From Clostridia bacterium (lineage in GTDB: Bacteria > Bacillota > Clostridia > Oscillospirales > Acutalibacteraceae), in the NCBI GenBank assembly GCA_017513245.1, contig JAFXGK010000026.1, positions 40,906-104,905 of the forward strand: a stretch of DNA of 64,000 bases, given 5' to 3'. The notes beneath the pieces were generated by a model, which saw nothing but the letters and a program-made list of their open reading frames with translations, was not told where the DNA came from and ran no database searches. The translations under genes and the position numbers were made by a program. Shown one piece after another: positions 29,701 to 37,699 of this stretch (position 1 is the first letter of the stretch; each line of letters starts with the position of its first letter).

Positions 29701-29762
29701 GTATTATACCCTCAAGAAGCGCCGCCAAAAAAGACCCCGTAGTAGCACTGCGAACCGAATAA
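26742..29762 (+). CDS. ABC transporter, fused ATPase and MacB/FtsX-type permease
   Basis: A 1006-residue fusion. Residues ~1-225 are the ATPase: Walker A GQSGCGKTTLLNIIGG, signature MSGGQMQRVAIARAL, Walker B IILADEPTGALD, and a His switch in MVTHNPE. One membrane helix follows (~270-315), then a very large extracytoplasmic region (~320-850), then three FtsX helices ending SRSAAKKDPVVALRTE. The outside region includes a Met/Ser-rich stretch (SSMSAMAGNGGSMSSMSSMG). The start at 26742 follows GGAGGT. Such MacB-type machines extrude or detach peptides and lipopeptides rather than import. No partner genes are adjacent. Confidence 0.92.
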   Translation: MLTLKNIKKTYSAGDTAVEALKGINLEFRKSEFVSILGQSGCGKTTLLNIIGGLDQYTEGDLVINGKSTKEFKDRDWDAYRNHSIGFVFQSYNLIPHQTVLQNVEIALTLSGVSKAERHARAKKVLEEVGLGDQLNKKPNEMSGGQMQRVAIARALINDPDIILADEPTGALDTQTSLQVMEILKKISENRLIIMVTHNPELAEQYSSRIIRMLDGVITDDSAPLNEDEKAEIAAQNDAKIEEEKNTKRSKKQKMPSMSFGTSFMLSLKNLFTKKGRTALTAFAGSIGIIGIALILAVSQGMTAYIDEVQESTLSSYPLTLEATTVELSSLMETFMNLESDKVTHDDDAVYKKSAIYDIINALNSLEETENDLNAFKKFLEQKISDKNSPLYDAVSGVQYGYDLDLLVYTKNVDGTIIRSDTEKLMQELILKYMNIDMSSMSAMAGNGGSMSSMSSMGAMSTGLWQELLPGNDGSPINDILEKQYDVVYGSWPNNYDEIVLVLDENNELDDLSLYALGLLPEEEMGAFMDAALNGTILENKDYKWTYEEICNLEYKTILNADCYVYDENTGLYADLRNTDAGLRYLYDNAMTLKVTGIIRPNEESTAHMLTGSIGYTKDLTKHLIEKSKDSEIISAQLANTTTDILTGKPFKSNTGNLTAEQKENDFRAYADSLTQAQKAALYVKISCIPPADVLSEQVASVMNGMTRADIEAAMLQGMSSQTSISADEINSYLAAMSDEEITALFSQTVAEQIKYQYAEQVRAQMASQSPAQLIAAFEYALPRYTTEQCAVYYDEVMEFSDSTYEANLINMGHVDLESPATINIFASSFENKDIITDAIADYNKDIEEAKQIKYTDYIGLMMSSITTIINAITYVLIAFVAISLVVSSIMIGVITLISVQERTKEIGILRAIGASKRNVSSMFNAETMIVGFAAGLLGVLVTYLLCIPINLILHMLTGINTLSAILPVPAALILIAISVCLTLVSGIIPSRSAAKKDPVVALRTE

Positions 29763-29763
29763 C

Positions 29764-29800
29764 AAAAAACGGTACTTGGATTCAAGTACCGTTTTTCTTT
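29764..29800. terminator. Bidirectional terminator between ABC transporter and surface protein
   Basis: A 14-bp stem AAAAACGGTACTTG / CAAGTACCGTTTTT with a GATT loop and a T-run on the right. Confidence 0.92.
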
Positions 29801-30705
29801 TATTCATCTTTTTTCTTCTTTTCCACACGAGTAAGCTTTACCTCACGGTGAATGCAAATTCCGGCAAACACTAAGCATCCGACAATTGCAATTCCCGAAA
29901 CGAAATACATAAATTTCTTATCAAACTTTTTATATGGTTCATATTCCTTTTCGTTAAAATACTTTTCTGCATTCGGCCTCTCATCAGAAGTTTCATCTTC
30001 TGATGTTTTTTCATCAGAAATTTCGGCAACACTAGAAGTGTTCTCAAGCTGCAGTTCAAAAGTCGGCGCCTTATTGAAAGAAACAAAATCACTGCTTGTC
30101 GTGCTTTCGGGTGCGGAGGTTTCGGTGTTGGGCTGTGTACCCGACAGCGAAGAAACGTCCGAACTGCTTTCGTCAACAGTATTTTTCTTTGTATAATCGA
30201 TACATCCGCTTATTGTACCGGTATTTGAATATGCGATACCGCGTCCGTAAACGGGCTTGCCTGCACTTTTAATATAACCGTCAAACGAACAGTCTATTAT
30301 ACTGCCTTTGTTATATAAGGCGATGCCGGCTATCTTTTCGGTATCGGCGGTTGTTGATATGCTTGCACCAGTAAACCTTACCGATTTAACGGTACCCGTA
30401 AGATATCCGAATAATGCAACCTCGTCACTGTCACTTTTTACATCCAAAAATATTATTCGGTAACCGTTTCCGTCAAGCGTTCCGCTGAAGGGTTTATCAG
30501 GGGTGGAACACATCATGCTAATATTACCGGAAACATAAATGTCCCCCGTTAGATAAAACGTGTCTTCGGGGTGTGTATCTAACAACATAAAGCTCATACC
30601 GTCTTTAATATGATGAACATTTTTGTCGGTAGCCGAAACCGATACACCGCCAAACAAAAGCATATAAATTGCGCACAACAAAGCGCAACAAAACCTTTTG
30701 AGCAC
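29800..30705 (-). CDS. Secreted, membrane-tethered protein with GLUG-like beta-helix
   Basis: A 301-residue protein. It has a signal peptide (KRFCCALLCAIYMLLFGG with a VSA cleavage region), then a GLUG-like beta-repeat region (GTLDGNGYRIIFLD, ALFGYLTGTVKSVRFTGASI, GIALYNKGSIIDCSF). A Ser/Thr/Glu-rich stalk and a C-terminal membrane helix (FVSGIAIVGCLVFAGICI) with a basic tail follow. The topology is that of a surface-displayed protein anchored by its C-terminus. The start is GTG at 30705, 9 bases after TTGGAGG. Function unknown. Confidence 0.75.
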   Translation of the reverse strand: MLKRFCCALLCAIYMLLFGGVSVSATDKNVHHIKDGMSFMLLDTHPEDTFYLTGDIYVSGNISMMCSTPDKPFSGTLDGNGYRIIFLDVKSDSDEVALFGYLTGTVKSVRFTGASISTTADTEKIAGIALYNKGSIIDCSFDGYIKSAGKPVYGRGIAYSNTGTISGCIDYTKKNTVDESSSDVSSLSGTQPNTETSAPESTTSSDFVSFNKAPTFELQLENTSSVAEISDEKTSEDETSDERPNAEKYFNEKEYEPYKKFDKKFMYFVSGIAIVGCLVFAGICIHREVKLTRVEKKKKDE

Positions 30706-30791
30706 AGCTTTTTTCCTCCAAGAAATTTTGCTTTCACCATTATACGATATAATTCCCCGCATTTCAACATAATTTGGCACAGCACTTTAGT

Positions 30792-30820
30792 TTGACAAAT
30801 CAGTATTATGTATATATAAT
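30792..30820 (+). promoter_or_regulatory. Consensus promoter of the rnf operon
   Basis: A perfect TTGACA (30792-30797), a 17-bp spacer and a perfect TATAAT (30815-30820) lie 36 bp before the rnfC start. Confidence 0.92.
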
Positions 30821-30856
30821 TTAATAGTAAGTAACTATATTTACAGGAGTGATATT

Positions 30857-32173
30857 ATGCTAGGTTTTTCCCTTCCCGGAGTTAGGGTGCCTCATCGCAA
30901 AACAACGGCACATATGCCTGCCGTTACCATGCCGCCCCCTGCCCTGGTTACCATACCCATGCAGCAACATATCGGAGCGCCTGCAACGCCTATCGTTAAG
31001 GTCGGCGACAACGTTACGGTTGGACAAGTAATCGCTAACGCAGGCGGATATGTCAGTTCGCCGATACACGCAAGTATTTCGGGTGTTGTCAAGGCTATTG
31101 ATCAGGTTCAGCTGACCAATGGTACATTTTCTCCTGCCATCGTTATCGCGTCCGACGGAGAGATGACACCTTGTCCTTCTTTGGCTCCCGTAAGTGTCAC
31201 CAATTATGATGAATTCATTACAGCAGTTAGAGACAGCGGCGCAGTAGGCTTCGGTGGTGCCGGCTTCCCAACCTCTGTGAAATTGGATATTAAGGATACC
31301 TCATGTGTTGACACCATCCTTATCAATATTGCAGAATGTGAGCCGTATATCACAAGTGATACTCAAACCGTTATGGCCGATACCGACTATATCGTTTATG
31401 CCATTAAGGCGTTACATCAATTCCTTAATGCGAACAATATTATCATTGGTATTGAAAAAAATAAGCCCCAGTGTATAAAAAGGCTCAGCGTTGCAACGCA
31501 GGAACTTTCTTACGTCACTATTAAAAGTCTTCCATCTCTGTACCCGCAGGGTGGTGAAAAGGTGATGATTTACAATACCACAGGTCGTGTTGTGCCTGAG
31601 GGCAAATTGCCCATCGACGTTGGCGTAATCGTAATCAACTGCACTACACTGGCCGCTATTGCAAAGTATATTTTAACGGGTATGCCGGTTGTTTCGAAGT
31701 GCTTAACGGTTGACGGCTCCGCAATCGCTTCCCCCAAAAACGTTATTGTACCTATCGGCACCCCGATTAGTGACGTTATTGATTTTTGCGGCGGCTATAA
31801 AGCAGAGCCCTGTAAAATTCTCTATGGCGGTCCTATGATGGGAATTGCAGTAAACGAATTAACTGCACCCGTTTTAAAGAATAACAATGCAATTTTAGCT
31901 TTTGACGCCAAGGATGCTGCCGAACCAAAAACCACACCCTGCATCCGTTGCGGCAAGTGCGTTTCGCAGTGTCCCGTAAATCTTAATCCGGTTTTAATTT
32001 CAAAAGCATACAGAAATAATGATACGGCAGCACTTGAAGAACTCAAAGTTAATCTTTGTATGGAGTGCGGTTGCTGCTCGTATATTTGCCCCACAAAACA
32101 GCCTCTTGTTCACCGAAACAAGCTTTCCAAGGTTATGCTTCGCAACGCCAAGGCAAAGGAGGAGAAAAAATGA
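30857..32173 (+). CDS. rnfC: Rnf electron transport complex subunit C
   Basis: A 438-residue peripheral subunit with an N-terminal barrel-sandwich domain, a GAGFPTSVK flavin/NADH-site motif (GGAGFPTSVKLDI) and two 4Fe-4S clusters near the C-terminus (CIRCGKCVSQCPVNLNP and CMECGCCSYICPTKQ). RnfC is the NADH-facing part of the complex, which moves electrons from reduced ferredoxin to NAD+ and exports Na+ or H+. First gene of the operon, with a 4-bp overlap to rnfD. Confidence 0.96.
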   Translation: MLGFSLPGVRVPHRKTTAHMPAVTMPPPALVTIPMQQHIGAPATPIVKVGDNVTVGQVIANAGGYVSSPIHASISGVVKAIDQVQLTNGTFSPAIVIASDGEMTPCPSLAPVSVTNYDEFITAVRDSGAVGFGGAGFPTSVKLDIKDTSCVDTILINIAECEPYITSDTQTVMADTDYIVYAIKALHQFLNANNIIIGIEKNKPQCIKRLSVATQELSYVTIKSLPSLYPQGGEKVMIYNTTGRVVPEGKLPIDVGVIVINCTTLAAIAKYILTGMPVVSKCLTVDGSAIASPKNVIVPIGTPISDVIDFCGGYKAEPCKILYGGPMMGIAVNELTAPVLKNNNAILAFDAKDAAEPKTTPCIRCGKCVSQCPVNLNPVLISKAYRNNDTAALEELKVNLCMECGCCSYICPTKQPLVHRNKLSKVMLRNAKAKEEKK

Positions 32174-33090
32174 GTCAATTATTCATCTCTGCGTCGCCGC
32201 ATATTCGTTCCAAAAACACTACAACTCGCGTAATGTTGGACGTTATTATTGCGCTCATGCCCGCAGTTGTCGCCTCCTTTTTACTCTTCGGCGGTCGCTC
32301 GCTTTTGCTAGTGGCTACAAGTGTCGCTACCGCAGTTTTAGCTGAATTTTTATTTAACCTCATTTGCAAAAAGGAAAACACCTTATATGACCTTTCTGCT
32401 GTGGTTACCGGTATACTTCTCGCGCTTAACGTGCCGGTTTCTCTTCCCCTCTGGCAAATTGCCGTCGGTTCTGCATTTGCAATTATCGCCGTAAAGGGCC
32501 TTTTTGGTGGCATTGGCCAAAACTTTGCCAACCCCGCAATTGCCGCTCGCATTATGATGATATTATCTTTCGGCGGTACTATGTCGGTATTCCATTATCC
32601 CGCCGATACGGTGGCCTCGGCTACTCCGCTTGCCATGATCAGCGGCGGTGCCGAGCGTATGCTGCCCGACACACTCGACCTCTTTTTAGGCCGTTATGCA
32701 GGCTGTATAGGTGAAACCTGCTCGCTTGCCCTTATTTTAGGCGGCGTTTATTTGCTGATACGCAAGGTTATTTCTTGGCACACTCCGGTCGCCTTTATCG
32801 GAACGGTTTTTGTAGGCAGTTTTATTTTCTCAATGCCTCCCGTTGCCGAAATTCTTACGGGCGGTCTGTTGCTCGGTGCAATATTTATGGCAACCGATTA
32901 TTCAACCACCCCCATAACTAAAAGCGGTAAACTAATTTTTGGTTTTGGTTGCGGTCTTATTACCCTGCTCATCCGCAAATGGGGCAGTTACCCCGAAGGT
33001 GTTTCTTTTGCAATTCTGTTCATGAACATCCTCACCCCCTACATTGAAAAATGGACAGTGTCCAAACCGCTCGGAGGTGCAAAGAAATGA
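32170..33090 (+). CDS. rnfD: Rnf electron transport complex subunit D
   Basis: A 306-residue membrane subunit beginning MSQLFISASPHIRSKNTT and continuing MLDVIIALMPAVV, the standard RnfD/NqrB opening. The later SATPLAMI segment matches the position of the covalent-FMN threonine motif (TGATPL in the family). The FANPAIAARIMM and GGLLLGAIFMATDYSTTP motifs are present. Start ATG overlaps the rnfC stop. ApbE encoded downstream is the expected flavin transferase. Confidence 0.95.
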   Translation: MSQLFISASPHIRSKNTTTRVMLDVIIALMPAVVASFLLFGGRSLLLVATSVATAVLAEFLFNLICKKENTLYDLSAVVTGILLALNVPVSLPLWQIAVGSAFAIIAVKGLFGGIGQNFANPAIAARIMMILSFGGTMSVFHYPADTVASATPLAMISGGAERMLPDTLDLFLGRYAGCIGETCSLALILGGVYLLIRKVISWHTPVAFIGTVFVGSFIFSMPPVAEILTGGLLLGAIFMATDYSTTPITKSGKLIFGFGCGLITLLIRKWGSYPEGVSFAILFMNILTPYIEKWTVSKPLGGAKK

Positions 33091-33611
33091 ACAAATACGT
33101 AAAAAGCGTTACCGTTTTATTCTCTATTTGCCTCGTTATAGCCCTTCTTTTAGCGGCGGTTAATTTCATCACGGCACCCATTATTGAAGAAGCCAAAAAG
33201 AAGGCCGAAACTGAGTCACTGTCCACTGTGCTTGAGGGCGCTGAGGATTTTGAGAAGTACGACCTTACCGACGGTGTTCCCGAAACCGTCACCGCTATAT
33301 ATAAGGAAACCTCCGGCCTCGGTTATGCCATAACCTTATCCACAAAATCACAGTACAGTGAGGATAATATGCTTATAACCGTTGGCATTGGTGCCGACCG
33401 AATCATCAAGGGAATTAAAATAACCAACTACACCGAAAGCAAGGCCCTTCCCGAAAGCTATACACAGTCCTACGTAGGTAAGGACTCCAACCTCGAAAAC
33501 ATTGACACCTATGCCGGTGTTACCTATTCCTCCAGAGCATATAAAGATGCAATAAGCGATGCTTTTGCAGGTCTTGATACCGTGCTTGAGGGCGAAAAGG
33601 AGGCCAACTAA
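33087..33611 (+). CDS. rnfG: Rnf electron transport complex subunit G
   Basis: A 174-residue single-span protein with an extracytoplasmic FMN-binding domain. After the N-terminal helix come LGYAITLSTKSQY, the NYTESKALPE region and AGVTYSSRAYKDAI. The last corresponds to the [S/T]GAT-x-[S/T] flavinylation site, with the acceptor Thr kept but GA replaced by GV. It overlaps rnfD by 4 bp and touches rnfE. Confidence 0.93.
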   Translation: MNKYVKSVTVLFSICLVIALLLAAVNFITAPIIEEAKKKAETESLSTVLEGAEDFEKYDLTDGVPETVTAIYKETSGLGYAITLSTKSQYSEDNMLITVGIGADRIIKGIKITNYTESKALPESYTQSYVGKDSNLENIDTYAGVTYSSRAYKDAISDAFAGLDTVLEGEKEAN

Positions 33612-34291
33612 TGAAAAAAGGATATTTATCTGTCTTAATTAACGGTCTTCTTAAGGAGAACCCGGTTTTTGTTCTTGTGCTGGGCACCTGCCCCACACTT
33701 GCAATGACCGACTCCGCCACCAAAGCCTTTGGTATGGGAATCGCGGCCGCCATTGTTCTTATCTGCTCAAATATGGTAATTTCGGCACTGCGCAAAATAA
33801 TTCCCGACACCGTACGAATCCCCTGCTATATCGTAGTTATCGCAGGCTTCGTTACCATAGTTCAAATGGCCATGCAGGCCTATATGCCCGATATGTATAA
33901 GTCGCTCGGCACCTACCTGGCGCTTATCGTTGTAAACTGTATCATTCTTGGACGTGCCGAAATGTTTGCACGCGAGAACGGCATATTCCGCTCTGCGCTT
34001 GACGGTATCGGAATGGGTCTCGGATTTACCATTGCCCTGCTTTCGATGGCAACGGTCAGAGAAATTTTAGGCGCAGGCAGTTTCTTCGGTATTGCCATTC
34101 CGTTTATGAAAAACTATACTATTCCCTTCTTCACTCAGGCTCCCGGCGGATTCTTCGTTTTCGGTTGCCTGATTGCCGTGGTAAACGTAATTACCAAGGG
34201 CAAAGCCATAAAGAAAAAGGAATTCGGTTGCGAAGGTTGTCCCTCGTACGCTGTTTGCCACGTAGAAAAAATAGCAAAGGAGGAGCAGTAA
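33611..34291 (+). CDS. rnfE: Rnf electron transport complex subunit E
   Basis: A 226-residue integral subunit with six helices. The RnfE/NqrD marks are NGLLKENPVFVLVLGTCPTLAMT, YMPDMYKSLGTYLALIVVNCIILGRAE and ALDGIGMGLGFTIAL. A cysteine-rich C-terminal tail (FGCEGCPSYAVCHVEKI) is typical of clostridial RnfE. The start abuts the rnfG stop. Confidence 0.95.
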   Translation: MKKGYLSVLINGLLKENPVFVLVLGTCPTLAMTDSATKAFGMGIAAAIVLICSNMVISALRKIIPDTVRIPCYIVVIAGFVTIVQMAMQAYMPDMYKSLGTYLALIVVNCIILGRAEMFARENGIFRSALDGIGMGLGFTIALLSMATVREILGAGSFFGIAIPFMKNYTIPFFTQAPGGFFVFGCLIAVVNVITKGKAIKKKEFGCEGCPSYAVCHVEKIAKEEQ

Positions 34292-34292
34292 A

Positions 34293-34892
34293 ATGGAATA
34301 CTTCAAGAGTCTTGTAGTAATCTTAATGACCAGCGTTCTGGTAAATAACTACGTTCTTAACAAATTCTTAGGCATCTGCCCCTTCCTCGGCGTTTCCAAA
34401 AAGCTTAACCAGGCAACCGGTATGGGTATCGCCGTTATTTTCGTTATGCTGGTGGCAACCGCCGTTACCTGGCCTATACAGATTTTTGTGCTCAACCGTT
34501 TCGGTCTTGAGTATATGCAGACAATTGTTTTCATCTTAGTTATTGCCGCTCTCGTTCAGTTTGTTGAGATTGTGCTTAAAAAGTATATCCCCGGTCTTCA
34601 TAAATCGCTGGGCGTATACCTTCCGCTTATCACCACTAACTGCGCGGTTTTAGGCGTTACCATCAATAACATCAATGATGGCTACGATTTTACACAGTCA
34701 ATGGTCAGTTCACTCGGCTGCGGTCTTGGTTTCCTGCTCGCGATGGTTCTTTTCTCGGGTGTCAGAACCCGTCTGGAAAGCGAAAACATCCCGAAGGCAT
34801 TCCAGGGTCTTCCCATCACACTTTTAGCCGCTTCTATAGTTTCGCTTGCCTTCTTCGGCTTCGGCGGAATTGTAGACAATATGTTTAAGTAA
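34293..34892 (+). CDS. rnfA: Rnf electron transport complex subunit A
   Basis: A 199-residue integral subunit paralogous to RnfE. VNNYVLNKFLGICPFLGVSKKL and YIPGLHKSLGVYLPLITTNCAVLG carry the conserved half-membrane cysteines that bind the FeS centre between RnfA and RnfE. Located between rnfE and rnfB as in other clostridia. Confidence 0.95.
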   Translation: MEYFKSLVVILMTSVLVNNYVLNKFLGICPFLGVSKKLNQATGMGIAVIFVMLVATAVTWPIQIFVLNRFGLEYMQTIVFILVIAALVQFVEIVLKKYIPGLHKSLGVYLPLITTNCAVLGVTINNINDGYDFTQSMVSSLGCGLGFLLAMVLFSGVRTRLESENIPKAFQGLPITLLAASIVSLAFFGFGGIVDNMFK

Positions 34893-34904
34893 GGAGGAAT
34901 ATAT

Positions 34905-35711
34905 ATGCCAGATATAGTTATTGCCCTCCTTGCGGCTGTTATTGTTGTAGCAGGAATCGGTCTCCTCTGCGGAATCCTTTTGTCTGTTTCCTCAAAATTT
35001 ATGGCCGTTAAAAAAGATGAAAGAATTGAAAAAATTCGCAATTGTCTTCCCGGCGCAAACTGCGGTGCCTGCGGCTTTGCAGGATGCGACGGCTACGCCG
35101 AAGCCTTAATTGAGGTTGAAGGTACAAAAACCAACCTCTGTATTCCCGGTGCCGACCCCGTATCACAAAAGATTTCGGATGTTTTAGGTGTAGAATTTGA
35201 GGACGTTGTGGAAATGGTTGCCTTCGTTCAGTGTAACGGCAACTGTGCCGCAACTTCTAAAAAAACCGATTACCAGGGAATTAAAACCTGTGCCGCTGCA
35301 AGCCTTTTTTATGGCGGCGACGGTAAATGCACCTACGGCTGTATGGGATATGGCGATTGCGCCTCAATATGCCCCACCAACAGCATCTGTATAGAAAACG
35401 GAATCTCGCACGTAGACCCGCGAACCTGCATAGGCTGCGGCCTTTGTGTTTCCCGTTGCCCAAAGGGCATCATTGCACTCAAACCCACCGTTAAATCTGT
35501 TTACGTTGCCTGCAGCAACAAGGACAAGGGTGCGGTTGCACGCAAAAAGTGCAAGAATGCCTGCATTGGTTGCAAAAAGTGCGAAATGACCTGCCCTACA
35601 GATGCTATTAAGGTTGAAAATAATCTCTCTCGAATCGATTATTCAAAGTGTGTTTCTTGCGGAAAATGCGCCGACGTATGCCCCACCGGCTGTATCGCGA
35701 TATGCAAGTAG
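34905..35711 (+). CDS. rnfB: Rnf electron transport complex subunit B
   Basis: A 268-residue ferredoxin-facing subunit. It has an N-terminal membrane helix, a 4Fe-4S motif in CLPGANCGACGFAGCDGYAE, and then two bacterial-ferredoxin-type pairs: DCASICP and CIGCGLCVSRCP, then CIGCKKCEMTCP and CVSCGKCADVCP. It accepts electrons from reduced ferredoxin. Last Rnf gene in the CDGEAB order. Confidence 0.96.
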   Translation: MPDIVIALLAAVIVVAGIGLLCGILLSVSSKFMAVKKDERIEKIRNCLPGANCGACGFAGCDGYAEALIEVEGTKTNLCIPGADPVSQKISDVLGVEFEDVVEMVAFVQCNGNCAATSKKTDYQGIKTCAAASLFYGGDGKCTYGCMGYGDCASICPTNSICIENGISHVDPRTCIGCGLCVSRCPKGIIALKPTVKSVYVACSNKDKGAVARKKCKNACIGCKKCEMTCPTDAIKVENNLSRIDYSKCVSCGKCADVCPTGCIAICK

Positions 35712-35713
35712 CC

Positions 35714-36073
35714 ATGAATAAAAAACGAAATGATTTAATTCTTTTGCTTAGCATTGTTTTGGTTACAGCATTGGTCTTGATCGTTTTTCACTTTTTAAAA
35801 ACCGACGGCGCCACCGTAACGGTTACTAAAAACGGTGAAAAATATGCCACCTATCCTCTGATGCAGGATGCGGAAATCAAGCTTAGCGGAGCCCAAGGCC
35901 ACGCGACGCTAATAATCGAAGACGGACAGGCATATATTAAAGATGCTTCTTGTTCTGATAAACTTTGCATTAAGCAGGGCAAAATTAATAAAAACGGAGA
36001 AACCATCGTCTGTCTTCCGAATAAGCTTGTAATTACCGTGAACTCAGACGATGATCCAGCCGTAATTTCATAA
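35714..36073 (+). CDS. NusG domain II-containing membrane-anchored protein
   Basis: A 119-residue protein with one N-terminal helix (ILLLSIVLVTALVLIVFHFL) and an extracytoplasmic NusG-domain-II-like barrel containing DASCSDKLCIKQGKI and VCLPNKLVITV. The ATG (35714) is 2 bp after rnfB. This family commonly sits with rnf and apbE in clostridia, and its two cysteines suggest a redox or folding role at the membrane. The precise function is unknown. Confidence 0.88.
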   Translation: MNKKRNDLILLLSIVLVTALVLIVFHFLKTDGATVTVTKNGEKYATYPLMQDAEIKLSGAQGHATLIIEDGQAYIKDASCSDKLCIKQGKINKNGETIVCLPNKLVITVNSDDDPAVIS

Positions 36074-36094
36074 ATACACGAAAGGAGTATTGCT

Positions 36095-36589
36095 ATGCCG
36101 AAAAAGGTTTCACTTATGGGCCTCTGTTTGGCCGCAGCGATGCTCCTTTCTTATGTAGAAACACTTATCCCGCCGTTGGTAGCCTTCCCCGGAATCAAGG
36201 CAGGACTTGCCAATATCGTCGTCATTTTTGCGTTGTGGAGGTTTGGATTTAAGGAAGCATCGTTAATCTCTTTTTCCAGAATAATTCTCTGCACGCTGAT
36301 TTTCGGCAACTTCGTAAGCTTTTGGTACAGCCTTTGCGGCGCTACCTTGAGCTTAATAGTAATGGCACTGCTTAAAAAGACTGAAAAATTCTCGGTTATC
36401 GGTGTAAGTATTGCAGGCGGAGTTATGCATAACGTAGGCCAAATCTTAATTGCTATTTTCATTCTGGGCAGCCGAGCTGTGCTGTCGTTTTTGCCGGCAC
36501 TTATTATTTTCGGCGCTGTTTCAGGTGTTGCGATTGGCACGCTTTCAGCACTGCTTATAAAAAAACTTGAAAAAACTAAATTTTACTAA
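36095..36589 (+). CDS. Gx transporter family membrane protein (HepS component I-like)
   Basis: A 164-residue protein with five helices, carrying IPPLVAFPGIKAGLANIVVIF and NVGQI. Members were named heptaprenyl diphosphate synthase component I or Gx transporter; in clostridia they occur between rnf and apbE. A role in quinone/isoprenoid or flavin-linked transport is suspected, not shown. Confidence 0.85.
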   Translation: MPKKVSLMGLCLAAAMLLSYVETLIPPLVAFPGIKAGLANIVVIFALWRFGFKEASLISFSRIILCTLIFGNFVSFWYSLCGATLSLIVMALLKKTEKFSVIGVSIAGGVMHNVGQILIAIFILGSRAVLSFLPALIIFGAVSGVAIGTLSALLIKKLEKTKFY

Positions 36590-36600
36590 TTGGAGTTTTT

Positions 36601-37620
36601 ATGAAGCGTATTTTTACCGTTATACTTTCACTTTTGTTGATGCTTGCACTTGCCGCTTGCGGTAATGCTTCGCGTTATCAAAAGGTTTATATTGATTATT
36701 TTGATACTGCTATCACAATAATCGGATATGAAAAAAATTCCTCAGACTTTGACTCGGTATGCAAAAAAATTGAATCTGAGCTCAAGAAATATCATCAAAT
36801 GTTTGATATTTATCAAGAATATGATGGTATTAAAAACGTTTGCAGCATTAACGCCTTAGCCGGTAAAGAGGCGGTAAAAATCGATTCTGAACTGTTTGAG
36901 TTTTTAGAGTATTCTAAAAATATATACACAGCCACAAACGGACAAACCAATATTATGCTCGGCAGTGTTTTAAAACTCTGGCACGAATGCCGTGAAGCCG
37001 CCGATAGCTCTAAAATTCCGGATATGGCCACTCTTGCTGTTGCCGCAGAACACTGCGATATAAACTCGCTTGTGCTTGATAAGTCCCAAAAAACCGCATA
37101 TATTACCGATTCGCTCGCCTCTCTTGACGTCGGCGCCGTCGCCAAGGGCTATGCTATGCAAAAGATATTCGATATGCTCTCAAAAGACGGTATAACGGGT
37201 TATGCACTTAATTTTGGCGGAATGGTAAAAACGCTTGGCTCACGCGGGGATGGCAGCCACTGGAGCATCGCTATTGAAGACCCGCTTATGTTCAGCAACG
37301 ATATGACAACCGTTGATTTAAACGGAAAAGCGTTATCCACAAGCGGAACCTATCAGCGCTATTTTGAGGTTGACGGAGTAAGATATCATCATATTATCGA
37401 CCCCGATTCACTAATCCCCGAAAACCGTTTCTTGGCGGTTTCGGTCGTGGCTGACGATTGCGCAACAGCCGATATTTTCTCGACGGCGTTATTTAATATG
37501 ACGCTCAAAGAGGGCGAGGATTTTCTGAAATCACAGCAAGAAAACCTTAGCGTTATGTGGGTGCTTCCCGACGGCAACAAAAAATACTTCGGAGAATTTG
37601 AAAACTATATAATAAAATAA
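36601..37620 (+). CDS. apbE: FAD:protein FMN transferase (ApbE), lipoprotein
   Basis: A 339-residue exported enzyme with a lipoprotein signal (LLMLALAACGNAS; lipobox Cys about residue 20). Motifs: DYFDTAITI, LDVGAVAKGYAMQKI, YALNFGGMVKTLGSRGDG, the Mg/FAD-binding STSGTYQRYF, and YHHIIDPDSLIP. It transfers FMN to the threonine of RnfG and RnfD outside the membrane, so its place at the end of the rnf operon is functional. Followed by a strong terminator. Confidence 0.95.
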   Translation: MKRIFTVILSLLLMLALAACGNASRYQKVYIDYFDTAITIIGYEKNSSDFDSVCKKIESELKKYHQMFDIYQEYDGIKNVCSINALAGKEAVKIDSELFEFLEYSKNIYTATNGQTNIMLGSVLKLWHECREAADSSKIPDMATLAVAAEHCDINSLVLDKSQKTAYITDSLASLDVGAVAKGYAMQKIFDMLSKDGITGYALNFGGMVKTLGSRGDGSHWSIAIEDPLMFSNDMTTVDLNGKALSTSGTYQRYFEVDGVRYHHIIDPDSLIPENRFLAVSVVADDCATADIFSTALFNMTLKEGEDFLKSQQENLSVMWVLPDGNKKYFGEFENYIIK

Positions 37621-37632
37621 AAGCAGGGCTTA

Positions 37633-37666
37633 GGGGTTGTATCTGTAAGGATACAACCCCAGTTTT
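37633..37666 (+). terminator. Terminator of the rnf-apbE operon
   Basis: An 11-bp perfect stem GGGGTTGTATC / GATACAACCCC followed by AGTTTTATTC, 13 bp after the apbE stop. Confidence 0.85.
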
Positions 37667-37699
37667 ATTCGTCTTGCGGCGAGTTGTATGCTAAAGCAG

